Positions 49,691 through 62,660 of a stretch of DNA of 64,000 nt are shown piece after piece. Source of the DNA: Bostrychus sinensis. Lineage: Eukaryota; Chordata; Actinopteri; Gobiiformes; Eleotridae. The DNA lies in the NCBI GenBank assembly GCA_020698575.1, contig CM036240.1, positions 15,797,711-15,861,710 of the forward strand, written 5' to 3'. The position numbers and the translations under genes were made by a program. The notes under the pieces are model-generated. The model saw only the letters and a list, made by a program, of their open reading frames with translations, made no database searches and was not told the DNA's origin. The stretch's first letter is position 1, and every line of letters begins with the position of its first letter.

Positions 49691-50499
49691 TATTGTAATT
49701 GTGCTCTACCATATGTCTATGAGGCTCATCCTACACAGACAGGCTAGAGCACGCTTTGGCTAAGTGATAGAAAATAATGAATTTGTCTTTGGAGTGTTAG
49801 GCTGAGGACAGGTAGCGTCTTGTCAACTTTCCTGAGATAAGAGATGAAGACAGACAGAAGCAAGGAACCACAGTGTGACACCAGTCCCATAAGGAGAACT
49901 TGCTACTCCATCAGAGCTGCAGTAATGACTGGACTCCTTCAGGGAATTCTCCAAATGGACTAATTTGTAATTGATTCAGTGCATTAATTACCGGCCTGGT
50001 TACGCCTGTGTCATGGTTAATATTGTGCCAATCTGACGAGGCTGGGAGGCCCGACTGCAGAGGGACTGTTGGGGTGAAGCCGCTATTATTCAATTATACC
50101 ACACATATCGGCAGAGAGGCAAGTCTTAATCCGGGAGTAATCACTTCCCCACGCTCCCTATGTGCAGATATAGGGAGGCGGGGCCTGGGCTGGAAGATGC
50201 AGTCCTAGATCCATGTAGCCCATGGTTAGCTCCTTAATCAGGCCCGGGAACAAATCCCACCAGGGCTTTAAAGTTTTCAGACAGTGAAAGAGAATTCACA
50301 GTTTAAGCAAGTTTAATGTTAGAGGGGGATTCTGCAACTTACCATGACTTTTAAAATCTGTAATGCAACAGCACTGTAAACTTACACAATGTAAGCAAAG
50401 TCATGTGAAATGTTTATAGCTTGCAAAACATCAATGCAGGTTCTTCAGGTGATCATACATTAAAAAGGTTTAAAAAAGGAAGTAATCTGGACAAAATGT

Positions 50500-51015
50500 G
50501 TTTTTTAGAAGACATTGCAGATGTTGCAGCGACGACTGTGGCTCTCGTCTGTGTGGTAATGACAACAGGACAGTTGTAGTTCATAATGCTCCCCTGACAA
50601 AGGACGTCTTCTGGGAGCATGACATAACTCTTTTGCACCATACTGTGTGTCCCCCTTATCTAAATCAAATGGAGAACATTTGGGGATGGATGGCAAGGAA
50701 AGTTTACAAAAATTAACATCAGTTCCAGACAGTGGATGCCTCTCATGAAGCCATCTTTACCACTTGGAGCAACGTTCACACTAACCTCCTGGAAACAAAT
50801 TTCTGAAGTGATCAACGAGAACAGTTGAGCTACTGAGTCATTTTAAGCTATGGTCCTAAACATTTGATAAGCCTATTTCAGCTTAATTGCTGTTTTCAAT
50901 AAATTGCTTACATTTTTTTTTTCATTTTTAAGCTACACTTAAAACCTCTTTAAAATCCAACAGTGCAAAATGCAAATTCTTTAATTTTTTCAGCTAGTCT
51001 TAAAATTTTATTCAG
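50500..51015 (+). pseudogene. Tc1/mariner-like transposase relic
   Basis: A short open stretch (50561-50716) reads VVHNAPLTKDVFWEHDI followed by PYLNQMENIWGWMARKVY. This is the C-terminal part of a Tc1-type DDE transposase. Three kinds of damage are visible. The acidic residue expected before NAP is His. The spacing to the final Glu (QME) is about five residues short of the usual DD34E. A stop follows at 50715. Frame-shifted similarity continues (WSNVHTNLLETNF) to about 50805. It is inactive. Terminal inverted repeats were not found. Confidence 0.75.
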
Positions 51016-52849
51016 TTGTGTAAAAGAGGTGAAGCCTTGGCCTCAGGGGTGAGACCCTTCACCACTCAAGCACTAACACCTTAATTACAGAAACACTCAG
51101 GTCCAAGTGCCTCAGAATACATTGTCCTTTGGGGGATTCACAACAACACTAAACTTGCTGATTCCACAAACATAATTATGTCTTCAATGTGATTAAACTT
51201 CTTTTCATAGGTAAATGAAAAGATTAAGCCAATCTTCCAGGTGAACAAATGCCAAAAACAGGTGAGTGTACAAAAACTTTTATCAGTGAACTATTGACCA
51301 CTGATTAATTTACTGCATTTCCAGTATGATGTGCCTTATTAGATGTATTTTCCCCTACCCTTAAGAAACCAACCAAAGATCACTCAAATACCAACCAGAA
51401 TACCCAAAGTCATTATTTTCTGGTGCAGAGTAAAAGACCTAATTTAAGTGTGAACACTCATCAAAAAACTTCCGTAAGTATCCTATAATGATTAGAAGAA
51501 TAGCATTACTGTACTAATACAACCACAGCCTTAAATTGGACACTTTAGCTTTTATGTAATGCCTTTACACTGTAATAACTTTGTGCAAACTCTTCACTTA
51601 AAAAGCTATGTACATACCAAAAATGGCCCTAATTATGCCTGACACTTTAGCTGAGTCACTTTTTCCATTTTGGACAAATGTAAGTGACACAGCAGTAGCC
51701 TCTGGGGGTGTGATGCTGGTCTGTAGACTGAATTAGAAGTCCAGTCAGGGTCCAGAGCAGAGACACACAGTCCTCCAGTTAGTGTCCACACAGCCCCCAG
51801 GAGACTCTCAAGTAGTGCTGTGGGGGATCTCAGCCACAGTTAATGGCCCTAACTGCATTATTAGCTAATAAAAGGTGATGGGCCTCGGGGCTCCATAAAT
51901 TTAGGAAGACAGAAGAAGAAGCAGCAGCAGTGGCTTTAGTGCATGAGGATGAGGAGTGGTGAACAAGCCAGCATACTTCTTGTGCTACTCCTAAGCCTGG
52001 ATAAATAAAGAGGATCGCTGCATGCTAGGATTTGCTGTGGTGAACTAATAAGGCAAAAGGGAAAGGAAAGAAGACATGTTTTTTCAGCAAATTTAAAGTT
52101 GCATGTTCATCTCAATACCACAGGGGCTCATTGTGCCACTGCACTAATTCAACCTTTACATTATTTTACAAACATATGAAGAGAAAATGTTCACACAGAC
52201 CTCAGCTGCTTAAGACTGTCCTCTTTATGTCCCCTTGTCTACAGGATGCTAAGTGATGGCCCATTAAAACAAGTGGAAGTGTATGGAGAAGAAAACAGGT
52301 GAGGTGGCCTGCTGCACCGCCCACTGAGGGAATCTGTGAATTTGAAGATAGAGGTCCTGCTATCTCCGTGGGGAGTGGAAGAATCACTTCTCTGACCCAC
52401 TTGGCTGTCCTCTCCCTTACACACACACACTCACACACCTTTAGAGCATCACTTACACACACTGCAGGAGCATCCAGCCGGCTTTATTTGGCAGCCGGAG
52501 CCCATCAGCATTTCGAGGAATTAAACAAACTCAGATAACAATCATGTTTAATTAAGACGTTGAAATGTTATGGTGAAATTAGAGCAGAACAATTAAAAAC
52601 AATGTGGCTCTCAGTGGGATGCTTGCAGATCACGTTCAGCAATAACAACAGAGTGACACTCGTAATACTGTTGAATTAGTGAAGACGCCAGTGGGAAAAT
52701 TAGATCAACATCCAGTATCTAGGGCCAGAAATAGAAATTTACCTGAAAAATATAATTGAAGGATATCTGTCAGTCCTGTTAGTTCAAGAACATTAGTGTA
52801 ACTGTGTATAGTGGCTGTGTATTTTCAATAAACACTGTGTCACTAACCG

Positions 52850-52990
52850 GAGGGTTGGTGGATTAATTCATGCATACTGTTGTTGGGTCCTTGGGCAAGA
52901 CACTTCACACACATTGCCTACTCCAGTCACAGTATGTGGCCAGTTGCATTCAGGGTAAAAACTTGCCAAATCACAATGCGACTAATTCAA
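52850..52990 (+). repeat. Dispersed teleost repeat fragment
   Basis: 'cactaaccggagggttggtg', 'gggcaagacacttcacacac' and 'cagtatgtggccagttgc' belong to a common teleost repeat. A related 'ggtgggtgaa' block is at 61410-61640. Confidence 0.5.
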
Positions 52991-54077
52991 GGCAAGGAAA
53001 AAAAAAACTGCTTGTTCACTTGGGGCAAAGTTAACTTTTTAAAATGTGGTTAAAATATAAAATAGAAAGAACTGTTATAAAACTAAAAGATGATAAATAA
53101 TTCAGCTGTTTTAATGGACATCTCTTGTTAAAGTTGTGAACTTCTGCACAACTGGGAGTTGTGAGTTTTGAGTAGGGTTGCATTTTAGCCACTATAAGAG
53201 CTAATTAAATACCTTCAAAAACATTGATATGATGACCTATAGTAATGACCTTAAGAAGCAACAGTTATTAACAAGGGCATCCCATGTGAAAGTAAAGCCA
53301 ATATCAATATGGCTGCTATGCAAGACACTGCACACATGAGGCAAAACTTTTCTATGGTGACCCTAGAATGAAAAAGATTGTCACAGCTATATTAGTGTTT
53401 AGGTCTACAAAGTAAAACTGATCTGATGTGTTGAATATGGAGTTGGAGGTACAGCTCATCCTGATCAACCAACTACATTACTGCAATTATAAAATACTTC
53501 TCTAACTGTGCATAAAGAAATCAGACACCAGCAGTTTGCAGAGAAGGAGGAGGAGGGATTGAACCTCCAACTTCTTGGTTATTGGACAACTCTTTGAGCA
53601 ACTGACATCCCTTCGCCAAGTAAGGAAGTTCAACAAGGAGAAGACCCAAACATGAATGTAGGAAGTAACAAGTAACACATACACAGACTAAACACATTTT
53701 GAAGAGACTACTTCCTGGATTGGGCAAACCCTAGTGTCTGTTTATGACCAACTAATTTAAAATGTCAATTATGCCACCAACTAACCAAAGTGTATTTTCT
53801 GCTTGCTGTAGCAATTAGATGCTTACTGGTGCTATAAACCATTTCACACTGTCCAGGAATATAAGCACATTAATGGAAAGATATGACAATCCAAGCCTTT
53901 TACTGACATTAATAAGAGTTGATTATTCATAGCTGGGGTCATCACACAGATGTACTGTATTTCAGCTCAGCTCACAGACAAAACGAGAAAAGCTAAGAGC
54001 TAAGTGTATGAGCACCACTACCTTTTCAGCCTCATTTTTTTCCTGTATTTTTATCAAACACATCTTTGGCTTCCATC

Positions 54078-54096
54078 TTTTTTTTTTTTTTTTTTT
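54078..54096. repeat. Poly-T tract (19 T)
   Basis: Uninterrupted T run with no recognisable retroelement next to it. Confidence 0.85.
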
Positions 54097-54734
54097 CTGG
54101 AACTTGCCCTGTGTACTGCCGATTACAATGCACGAGCTGTAAAAGTCAGAGCAATTTTCACTTCCCAGATAGTTGTGAGTGGAGCTAGACAAAAGGCGGC
54201 CCATTAGCGATAAAGACATGATGGTTCACATGGGTGGAGCCGCCTCTGTTAGCTCCCCACAATGCATTCATTCTGCACTAAAAGCTGCAATTATATTAAA
54301 ACAGACCTTCTTTCTAATTCGCTATACTTCTGCTCTGTTCTTTTATGCTCCTGTCTGCTCCAGTTGCTTTATCTGCAGCATGTCACTGTCAGCCAATGGG
54401 ATATTATCTGCATTAAATAATGTCATCAGTGTGCAATTAAGGTATTCACTTTCTATTTACGGAGAAGAAAATGAACCAGTGTGAATAGAGGAAGGAGAAA
54501 TAAGCCGTCTTCCCACAGCACCTTTGTCAACTTACTTCCATTGAGTTCAGACCAGAAGAATTTTTTCTACATAATATCCTCTTGGATCTTTTGTACAGCT
54601 CAAAAGTAGCAGAGATGATGCATGACGTAGTTACATTACTATAAATGATGTAATCCTTAACGCAGGATTACATTAACTGTACATAAAGTGTTTATTGGTG
54701 TAGTTTTTGTAGTTGACAGCGTAAAATGTTACAG

Positions 54735-55015
54735 CAGAGGTGGAAGAAGTATTTAGAATTTGTGCCCAAGTAAAAAAATACTGTTGACACAAAATAATAT
54801 TTCTCAAGTTGAAGTACTCAACAAAACTTGAGGAAAAGTAGAAAAGTACTGAGTGTAAAGCTTACATAAGGAGAGAACACTTGCTGCTTCAACCACTATT
54901 ACTGCAATAACTAATACTACAACTGGTAATTCTACTGCTATCATTACTGCTACTAGTACTCGTAGCAAGAAATAAAGACAGAAAGATAAGAAAAAAAAAT
55001 ACCCAAAACATGTCT
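54735..55015 (+). mobile_element. ACT-family MITE copy
   Basis: It starts 'cagaggtggaagaagtattt', has 'gaaaagtagaaaagtactg' and a degenerate triplet tract at about 54893-54965. It is one of the better preserved leading ends. Confidence 0.7.
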
Positions 55016-55631
55016 AGTTACCTTGTCTGTACACATCTTGCAGAAAGAGTGAATAAAAGTCTTCAAATGACATGTAGCGTCAGTACAGGGACATAATCCT
55101 AGGTGTAGAATGGAAAAGAGACGTAAAGAGCAAATGCACTCTCAGTATTAGATATTGTGCATTTAGCTTTTAATGTGAAAACAGTCGATAAAAATCTCTA
55201 ATGCAAGCATTATGTTCATGTAGAGAGATGAGGAAGCTAGATAGCAATGTGGTGGACTAAGGTAGATCTAAATGTATCACAAACAACCAGTCAGCATTCT
55301 TCTAACTCCTGACTCAGACACCAACTTTAACAAAATGTTTATTGTGTCAACTGGAAATTATTGGAATGGGCAAAGATTATATCTCACTTTCAAGGTTGTT
55401 TAGTATTTGCCATGGATGGTACAAACAAATTCTCCTTATGTAGTTTTTACCACGTCATTCTAACCACTATTAAAATCAGTATCAGCAATAATGAAATAAT
55501 GGTGTTCAAGACAGTGGTGAGACCAGCGTTGTTGTGACATTGGCACTGAGGAGGACAGGAGGCAGGCTTTGGGAGAGAAGAAGATGGATGGAATTAGGGA
55601 TGAGTAAAGAGGGGGAGCTGTTCCTCTAAAG

Positions 55632-56656
55632 CAGGGGTGTCAAACTCAATCGGAGCTGGGGCCAAAATTAGAAAACCAGTCTTGGTCGTGGGCCGAATAA
55701 GAGAATTGTATAAATAATAAAGCCAGCCTACTGTATTTCTGTTCTCAGTTAGGCTTTTTAACATAGAATAATACTTCCCCACAGAACTACAGGTGTAGAT
55801 TTGTGGTTTTAAGGGGCTTTGTAGTTTTGTTTTAAATCAGTATTTTTAAATTTTAAATGAAGTATTATTTACTGCCACAGTTACCTAACTCCTCATATAA
55901 GACAGGTGTTTTCATCAGGTCCACTCTGTTTTACTGTGACAGTGGGTACTACCAGCAGAGAAATATTTAGGTGCATGCCATGCCCCTTATGTAAGCCCAG
56001 CACAACTTTAAGCTGAGTCAGCACCTACACACAAACACGTATTATAGGCTTATTTAACATTTATTGAGCAAACTACTGTCCACCTCTCTGTCCTCTGCAG
56101 GACACAGTGTGAGCAGGATTATACCTCTTTCTGGGCAGGTTTAGCTCGCTGTGTGTTAATGAGTGCATTAGAGCACAAGTAGCGACAGAGAGAAAGGAAA
56201 AAGAGCGACGGAGGGCAGTGCTGTTTTTAAAGACGTACGGTTTGTAAAGGTGATGTTCTTACAATGCTGTGGGTTGGAGGGTGGTTTTATTGCTGCCACA
56301 TGAGCTCAACAAACAAAGTGTAGAGCGTTTACAGAGAGTCCCACCTGTTTAAGAAGCTCCTGCTCTCACTGACCCCTCTTTGTTCATTTCTTTTGTGGAA
56401 AGTTAAATTTCCTGTTGGAGAATCCTTCACTCTCTGCTCCTGCAGCTCGTTAAATGCCGCTCGCTAAAACAGCGGGGGAGGGGCAGTGCCGGCGCGGCGC
56501 CGCTTCTGCAGTGCATTATGGGAGATGTAGTTCAAACAGATCGAGCACAATATATCGGCGGGCCATTATTAATATAAAATGGAAATGATCTCGCGGGCCA
56601 AAAGAAATTATCCTGCAGGCCACATTTGGCCCACGGGCCAGAGTTTGACACCTGTG
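55632..56656. mobile_element. hAT-like non-autonomous element, 1,025 bp, with 8-bp TSD
   Basis: The left end is CAGGGGTGTCAAACTC, and the right end, reversed, is CACAGGTGTCAAACTC. Identical CTCTAAAG lies on both sides (55624-55631 and 56657-56664). Subterminal 'gtgggccgaataagag' and 'gcgggccaaaagaaat', 'ggcccacgggcc' are typical of this teleost family. The interior includes a GC-rich segment (56465-56520) and has no transposase ORF. Confidence 0.92.
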
Positions 56657-56703
56657 CTCTAAAGTTTTGAAGATAAAGTCAGAGAAACTAGACAGGAGAA
56701 GTT

Positions 56704-56819
56704 ATTCATTCATCTTCTTCCACTTATTCCTGTTAGGGTTTGTAGGTGACTGGAGCCTATAACAGCAACTCTGGACCTTGGGCAGGGTACATCCAGGACA
56801 GTGGCCAGTTAGTCAAAGG
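56704..56819 (-). mobile_element. SINE 3' fragment
   Basis: 'attcattcatcttcttccac', 'gtgactggagcctat', 'gtacatccaggacagtggcc': the 3' part of the SINE body with its GAAT-type tail, truncated. Confidence 0.65.
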
Positions 56820-57859
56820 CTGAATAAGGATTAGGAAGTGTAGTGAAAGAGGACTTGAAGATAGTGGAGGATGCAAATGGCAGTGTGGAAATGGAGGGAG
56901 ATGTTTCACTGTGGCAACTGAGGCCAAAACTAAAATAGGAATTCAAGCCAAAATGTAAAAGATTACAGTAAATTGTTGGTTGAAATTTATAGGACTTCTG
57001 CCAAATTCCCAAGCAGGCTGAGCAGTTAGCTTTTAGCCTCATATTTAGTGCATAGTTTCTACATCATTAGTTCCTACTTCATTAATCAATTATGCTATTG
57101 CTACCCAATATTTTTCTATAGCCCATTAAATGACAAATAAAAAAAAATAAACTAAACATAAACTCAAAAAGCAAACCCTCTAAAATGTGCTTGTGTTTGC
57201 CATTTTGAAACATTACTCCTCCCTAGCCCAGTTCATTTAGCCTGCACGGGTCAGCACCCTGGCTGCCCACTGAGTCCCCCCAGCATCACTTCCCCAGGGC
57301 CCATATCCTGTGGCTTTTTATTCCCCGGAGGCTCTGGTGAAATTGGCTGAGGGCTAATCAACATTTAGCTCCTCTCAGGGTGTTATTACACAGCAATTGA
57401 TGGATGGTACAATTACACCCTGTGTCACTTAGCTAAATGACTATGTAATCCTAATGAGTTTTTATTCAAACAGTGGCTAGTTAGCGTGAGGAGGAAGAGA
57501 GGACGACGGAAGCGAGAGGAAGCCAGTGCTGCATATGTATAAAGAGGAAACAACAGTGTGGTTTTAGGTAAATAAGATAGCCACCTAACGTGATTAATGA
57601 GCTGACACTGGCATTAGCATATAGCATTAACACAATGTGAATGGTTAAAATGCTAAACAGTTTTCCGCCAAGAGAAACAGACTCAACTGTTTTACAGTGC
57701 TTATCACCAAATGTATCTTTGCTTTTATTCTACACAGTACAAACCAATGGCAAAGACTAAACATACTACTGATGATAAAAAGTAAAATATCTAGGTAGGA
57801 CTTCAAAACAAACAGATTATGCCATATCAAAACTCACAGCATACTCAAAGCATATTATA

Positions 57860-58060
57860 CTGTAGTTGTAATAGTGGTAGTAGAATGATAGTAATCTAGC
57901 ATTTGTGGTTTTACACTAAAAAGTAGTCTTACATATGTCATGTTTAATACTTTTCAGTTTATTGTGATTAACTACTGGGACAAATATCAACATGCCTACT
58001 ATACTTCATTATATTACTATTACAATAATAACTACTTAAAAAGACAAAATGCTAGTATGG
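57860..58060. mobile_element. ACT-family MITE relic
   Basis: 'gtagttgtaatagtggtagt' and 'attatattactattacaata' with 'gtggttttacactaaaaagt' suggest an eroded copy. Weak. Confidence 0.35.
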
Positions 58061-58165
58061 AGTTACTACACAATATAGCTGAGCTGAATGGCTTTTTAGG
58101 TGTACAACAAAATTGCGTGTTTGGTCAGATGGAGGGTTAGTCCTGAGCATGTCCTACATGTTTTT

Positions 58166-58437
58166 CAAAATTCATTCATCTTCTTACGCTTATTCCTGTT
58201 GGGGGTCGTGGATGACTGGAGCCTATCTCAGGAACTTTAGGCCTTAGATGGGGTACACCCTGGACAGAGACCAGCTTGTCTCATGGCTGAGACAGAGACA
58301 TACACAGATAGACAACCATTCACTCTCACATTCATTCACTAGGGGCAATTTAGAGTCACTACATGCATGTCTTTGGACGGTGGGAGGAAGCCAGAGTACT
58401 TGAAGAGAACCCACAGTAACACGAGGAGGACTCCACA
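58166..58437 (-). mobile_element. SINE copy
   Basis: The plus strand has 'attcattcatcttcttacgc', 'gatgactggagcctatctca', 'ggggtacaccctggacagag', 'ttcactaggggcaatttaga', 'catgcatgtctttggacggt', 'gggaggaagccagagtactt'. The head is missing. Confidence 0.75.
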
Positions 58438-58494
58438 AAAAAAGAGTTTGTGTGCCTTCCATTGTTTTTCACAATGTTTTTTTTTTTTTTTAAT

Positions 58495-58735
58495 GGAAAA
58501 ACAATACAAAAAAATATTCACCATAACCGGTGATTTGTACTCATTTGACCCATCTCTCAATGCCGCTAGGGGAATATATAAGAAGTAGTGGGCAACTGCA
58601 GTGCAGCTCCCAGGAACCCTTCTCCAGATAAGATCCTGGTCAGGAGCACCTAGCTGGGGGATCAGCATACTGGGAAATTGGAGAACTCAGAGAAAACCTA
58701 CCCAGACACAGGAAGAACATGCAAATTCCACACAC
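58495..58735 (-). mobile_element. SINE copy, sister of 41478-41806
   Basis: 'gggcaactgcagtgcagctc', 'aggaacccttctccagataa', 'gatcctggtcagg', then 'acaggaagaacatgcaaatt' match the other copy's order. The head is lost in a CA-rich stretch. Confidence 0.7.
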
Positions 58736-59987
58736 ACACACAGAAAAAAATAAAAATAAAATAAAAATCTAGAAAATAGTAAAACAGATTTAGTGCAGTA
58801 AGGATATAAGTACTTTCATTGATAGCACATGGTAGTTTAACAAATCTTCATACACCATATAGTATGATACCCAATCCTACAGGAGTAGAAAATTAAGAAA
58901 AAGAATAGTTACTACAACCGCTACGACAGAAGTGATGGATCTAGTGGCTGCCTTCTGCACCTGAAGACGTTTTCAATATGAAAACAATCTCCTGTAGTGT
59001 TGGGAGATAGTCCTTGTATATAGTTTTCTCAATTTCCCTAGCCAGTATTTGGTTTCAGTCGTCAAATTCAACATAAAAGTGTGCTTCTGTAACTGAGCTG
59101 GGCTGGTAAACATGCAACTTCCCCATCTGTGACTACTGTCAAAGTTTATGGCAAGGAAACAGTTTGTATAATTTAATGGCCACCAGGTAGAAATATGTGG
59201 ATGATTCACTTTTGGGACAAGGGAAGACAATTTTACAAGGTCTCATATTATCATGCAGAGACCAACCAACAGCACAGATTGAATACAGAAGTGTGTTGGG
59301 CCAGTAAAGTAAAGCCCAGAGGATTATGGGCTGTTTTCAGTAAGTGCTCCTCTTATCAATAGTACACCGTTAATGAGCAGGACAGAGGCTGGTTTGAGCG
59401 CACCTATTGTACTCCGACTGCCAGAGCCTCCACGCCGGCCGCTGTTCAAAAGGACTTCCTCATCTAAGTCGCGGTGGGAGGAAATTGATTTCGATCCCCC
59501 TGAGAAGTTGTTCTGTATCGTTCACCTTTTCGGGCTGACTGCACAGGGAGACAAGATATGAAGTTTGAAAGGCATCGCAGAAGCAGCCAGACTATTGTCA
59601 CTGTCTGGTTACTTTTCTTCACTGCCTCTCCCCCACTCTCCGCCAGCCACTGGTCTGTTACTATCAGCACTGTGAAATAGAGCCAGAGGATGCACAGAGC
59701 ATAGTGAACCAAAGGAGGACTGAGTCTTCAGTCTGTGTCTCTTACAGTCTCACCACTATGAATAGATGTACTTATTTACTACACTGTCAACAGCAAACAC
59801 AGCCTTTATAATTCAAATATCAGAAATGTTTAAAACTATGACATGATGAAGTCAATAAAAGGGATTTCAAAGTCAATTAATGAAATATTTCTTATAAGAT
59901 GGTGGCTAAGGCTATTTTCTTTCTTGCTGTAATGGAACTATAACACATTTGAGCCTACATTTACAGATGTACATATGCTGTTATTAC

Positions 59988-60190
59988 CAGAGATGAAAGA
60001 AGTTCTCAAAATCTGTACTCAAGTAAAAGAACTGTTAAGTACAATTGCTGTTAAGTACTTAATGCTACCACCACTACTAATAATACTAGTAGTTCTGCTA
60101 CTATGATTATTGCTATTACTGTTTTAGGTTTTAGAAAAGAAAATGTTCCTAAGTAAAGTACCTGAGTAAAAGTAGCTACTTAACATCAGT
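59988..60190 (+). mobile_element. ACT-family MITE, compact copy
   Basis: It starts 'cagagatgaaagaagttctc', then 'ctgtactcaagtaaaag', a triplet tract at about 60064-60122, and ends 'gagtaaaagtagctacttaa'. Both ends carry the 'caagtaaaagt' core, so this copy outlines the family's structure. Confidence 0.75.
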
Positions 60191-61419
60191 GTTTTTATTG
60201 ATGGTCAAACTGATATTTTGTACAGAATTAGGACCAGGTAAATCTAACCCACTAAAAGTCATAAAAAATACAAAGTCCTTGGTTTTTGGTCCTTGATTGC
60301 CCTGCTTCACAACAGGAACATTTTGTATTTGTTAGATTAGTGTTGCTCTGAGTAACACATTTGAATTTCAGAGAATGTGATCTGATTCCAGGAATTTTGA
60401 ATTTAGAGCCTTTGCAGATTTTTGCACTCTGCAGGGTTTTTGGATTTAATTAACTTTGCCTGTGAAAGCAAAAAATATGCCTTTTGTTTTTGCAGGCCAA
60501 CAGTACATGGTCCATTTTAGGAGTACCATTCTTGTTCATGGGTTCATGTTCATTGATATTTAACCAGCAATTTTTCCCTCTATTGCTGTATCAGTGCAGA
60601 CCATTTATCAGGAGACAGAAACTGGCCAACAGTGTGAAGGGAGAGTAAATGTATCTGTCATTCACACAAGGAGAGAGGTTTTAACCCTGTCTCGCTCACA
60701 TACACACATAACAAATGCTTATGGAAATGTGACTCTTTAAAAAGAATACTTTAGCAAACAAAGTTCACAAAAAGTACACACAAAAATACACGCTAACGTT
60801 GAAGTACACACCAGAGTGACACATCATCAACCTCTCACTATCACGCTCCTTTTCCTGCAGGGAGATGGAGGATCATTAATTTAAGGTGGTGCTGTCCCCG
60901 TCACTACACATTGTTTTTCTTTCTCACACAAACTGACATGACATCCATTCAGTGACAGTCGCAGGTGAGAATTCTGATGCACACTCAAGGGGCGCACTCA
61001 CATCATTACATTACTTCATAAATAAAAATGGACATTATGTGGAAAGACATGCCATAAAGTTTTGAGATTTAATTCATTGTTGCATTTATGTGAAGAAAAA
61101 AGCACGTGTTCTTAAAAATGTGTGTACCTAACCTCAAATCTTTGAACTATGTGCAATATGGGGTTACTGTTAGTTCTTGTCTACATAGAGTGACCTAGCT
61201 AGAAAATGTATTTAGACAACTGCTGAGAAACTGCACTGTGTAAGTTAAGGCAGGCAACTTGGAAGCACATATTATGGCATAAGTTTTTTATTTCCTTAAT
61301 GTTAGTAAGATATACGTAACTGCACAAACTATGATTGAATGTTGGTTTGCATGAACAGTAAGCTACATTAAAACATAAAAAAAAAATAAAAATTACTACT
61401 TCACTCCTCAGTCACACTC

Positions 61420-61640
61420 GGTGGTAAGCTGCTTCTGTAGCCACAGTTGCATTGGGGCAGACTGACAGAAGTGTGGCTGCCAATCTGGACCTACAGCCTC
61501 TCCTATCACCAGCAAACACAGTCACACTGACACATTTCATATACAGGCAAGGTGGGTGAAGTGGGTGAAGGGATACAACCAGCAATGTTTGGATTGGTGG
61601 GTGAACGCCTCTACCGACTGAGCTACTAATGCCCTTTTAT
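61420..61640 (+). repeat. Dispersed teleost repeat fragment
   Basis: 'gtggctgccaatctggacct', 'aaggtgggtgaagtgggtga', 'gaacgcctctaccgactgag' are parts of a common teleost repeat with a tRNA-like 'accgactgagctac' end. Confidence 0.5.
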
Positions 61641-62539
61641 TGATGTGCACCTTGTACAACATATCTTAAAAATAGGGAATTACCATTAGTTGTTCACATA
61701 AATAAAGTGAACAAGCTAGAAAACATTCTTTGAAACTGAGAAACTGCACTATGTAAGTTAAAGCAACCATATGGAAGACACAATTTCTTACTAAGACTAA
61801 TTATTTTTCTGAGGCTAATGTTAGCCATATGCAGTATAATAGAAGCAACTACATGTACTACACATACAGTTGGCCTTCTTTGATTTTGTCTGTACCCTTA
61901 GGTTCAGGGGTTACCACAGCTAATAATCCATCTGCATATCCATGAATTGCATCTTAAAAGGCTGGGTGTCCTTCTCAATTTATCTGGCCTTGGGGCCAGC
62001 ACAAAGTTGCAGTAATCGAGGTGCAGTGGAGGTGCATCAAAACATATCAGAAAAAGGGATAATCTTCCTCTCCACTCTCTCTGCTCAAACTAGTTCTTAG
62101 TCAAACTCCCTCACCCCGATTTCCCTCCTCTAACCTTTCCACGCTCAGGATCCCACACTCTCTCAATGGTCTCACTTCCTCGGCCGCACTGTCCTTCGTC
62201 GTGTCAAATTAAAGTGATGGAAATGAACTTGAGGGGACGCTAATTGCAATTGTCAATCCAATCTAGGTCAGCGCTGAAAGACAGGGGCTCCCTAGCACTT
62301 CATCAGTCTTCATTAATATTGAAGGAGTTTGCCGAGGAGCGGGGGGCCAACGTAATCTGCACTCATCTAACAGCGCATCAGAAATTAGGAAGCAGGGGAG
62401 GCCACTGATGGAGCCCCAGGGACAAATATGCCAGTCAAGAAAGTATGGAGAAAGATGTCGGAGCTGGGAGTCAGAAAACTCCATATGGTGCTTTGAAATG
62501 CTGTTGGAAAAAGACATTGACGTAGCACTGGGGACTGGT

Positions 62540-62660
62540 GGTTCATCACTGCTATTACTAATACACAACTACTATTTGCACTACTTGACTACTACTAACT
62601 TCACAGCTAACACCAACACTCCTATTATTTAAACTAATAATAAAATACTATTGCAGCTAC
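62540..62660 (+). mobile_element. ACT-family MITE relic
   Basis: A degenerate triplet tract (tgctattactaatac, actactatttgcactacttg, ctattgcagctacttctgct) without clear ends. Confidence 0.45.

Larger units (their letters stand above)
55530..56920 (+). mobile_element. LINE fragment (RTE-like?) split by hAT and SINE
   Basis: Pieces at 55530-55631, 56665-56703 and 56820-56920 read in order as the LINE segment also seen at 2006-2280: 'ggagataaagtcagaa' there and 'gaagataaagtcagag' here. Then comes 'gtagtgaaagaggacttgaa' matching 'gtagtgaaagaagacattaa'. The first break is the hAT element, the second a SINE fragment. Confidence 0.65.

Noticed and set aside
61590..61640. tRNA-like 'accgactgagctac' as a tRNA gene
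   Set aside because: Only a short tRNA-like piece is present; no cloverleaf, so it belongs to a dispersed repeat.
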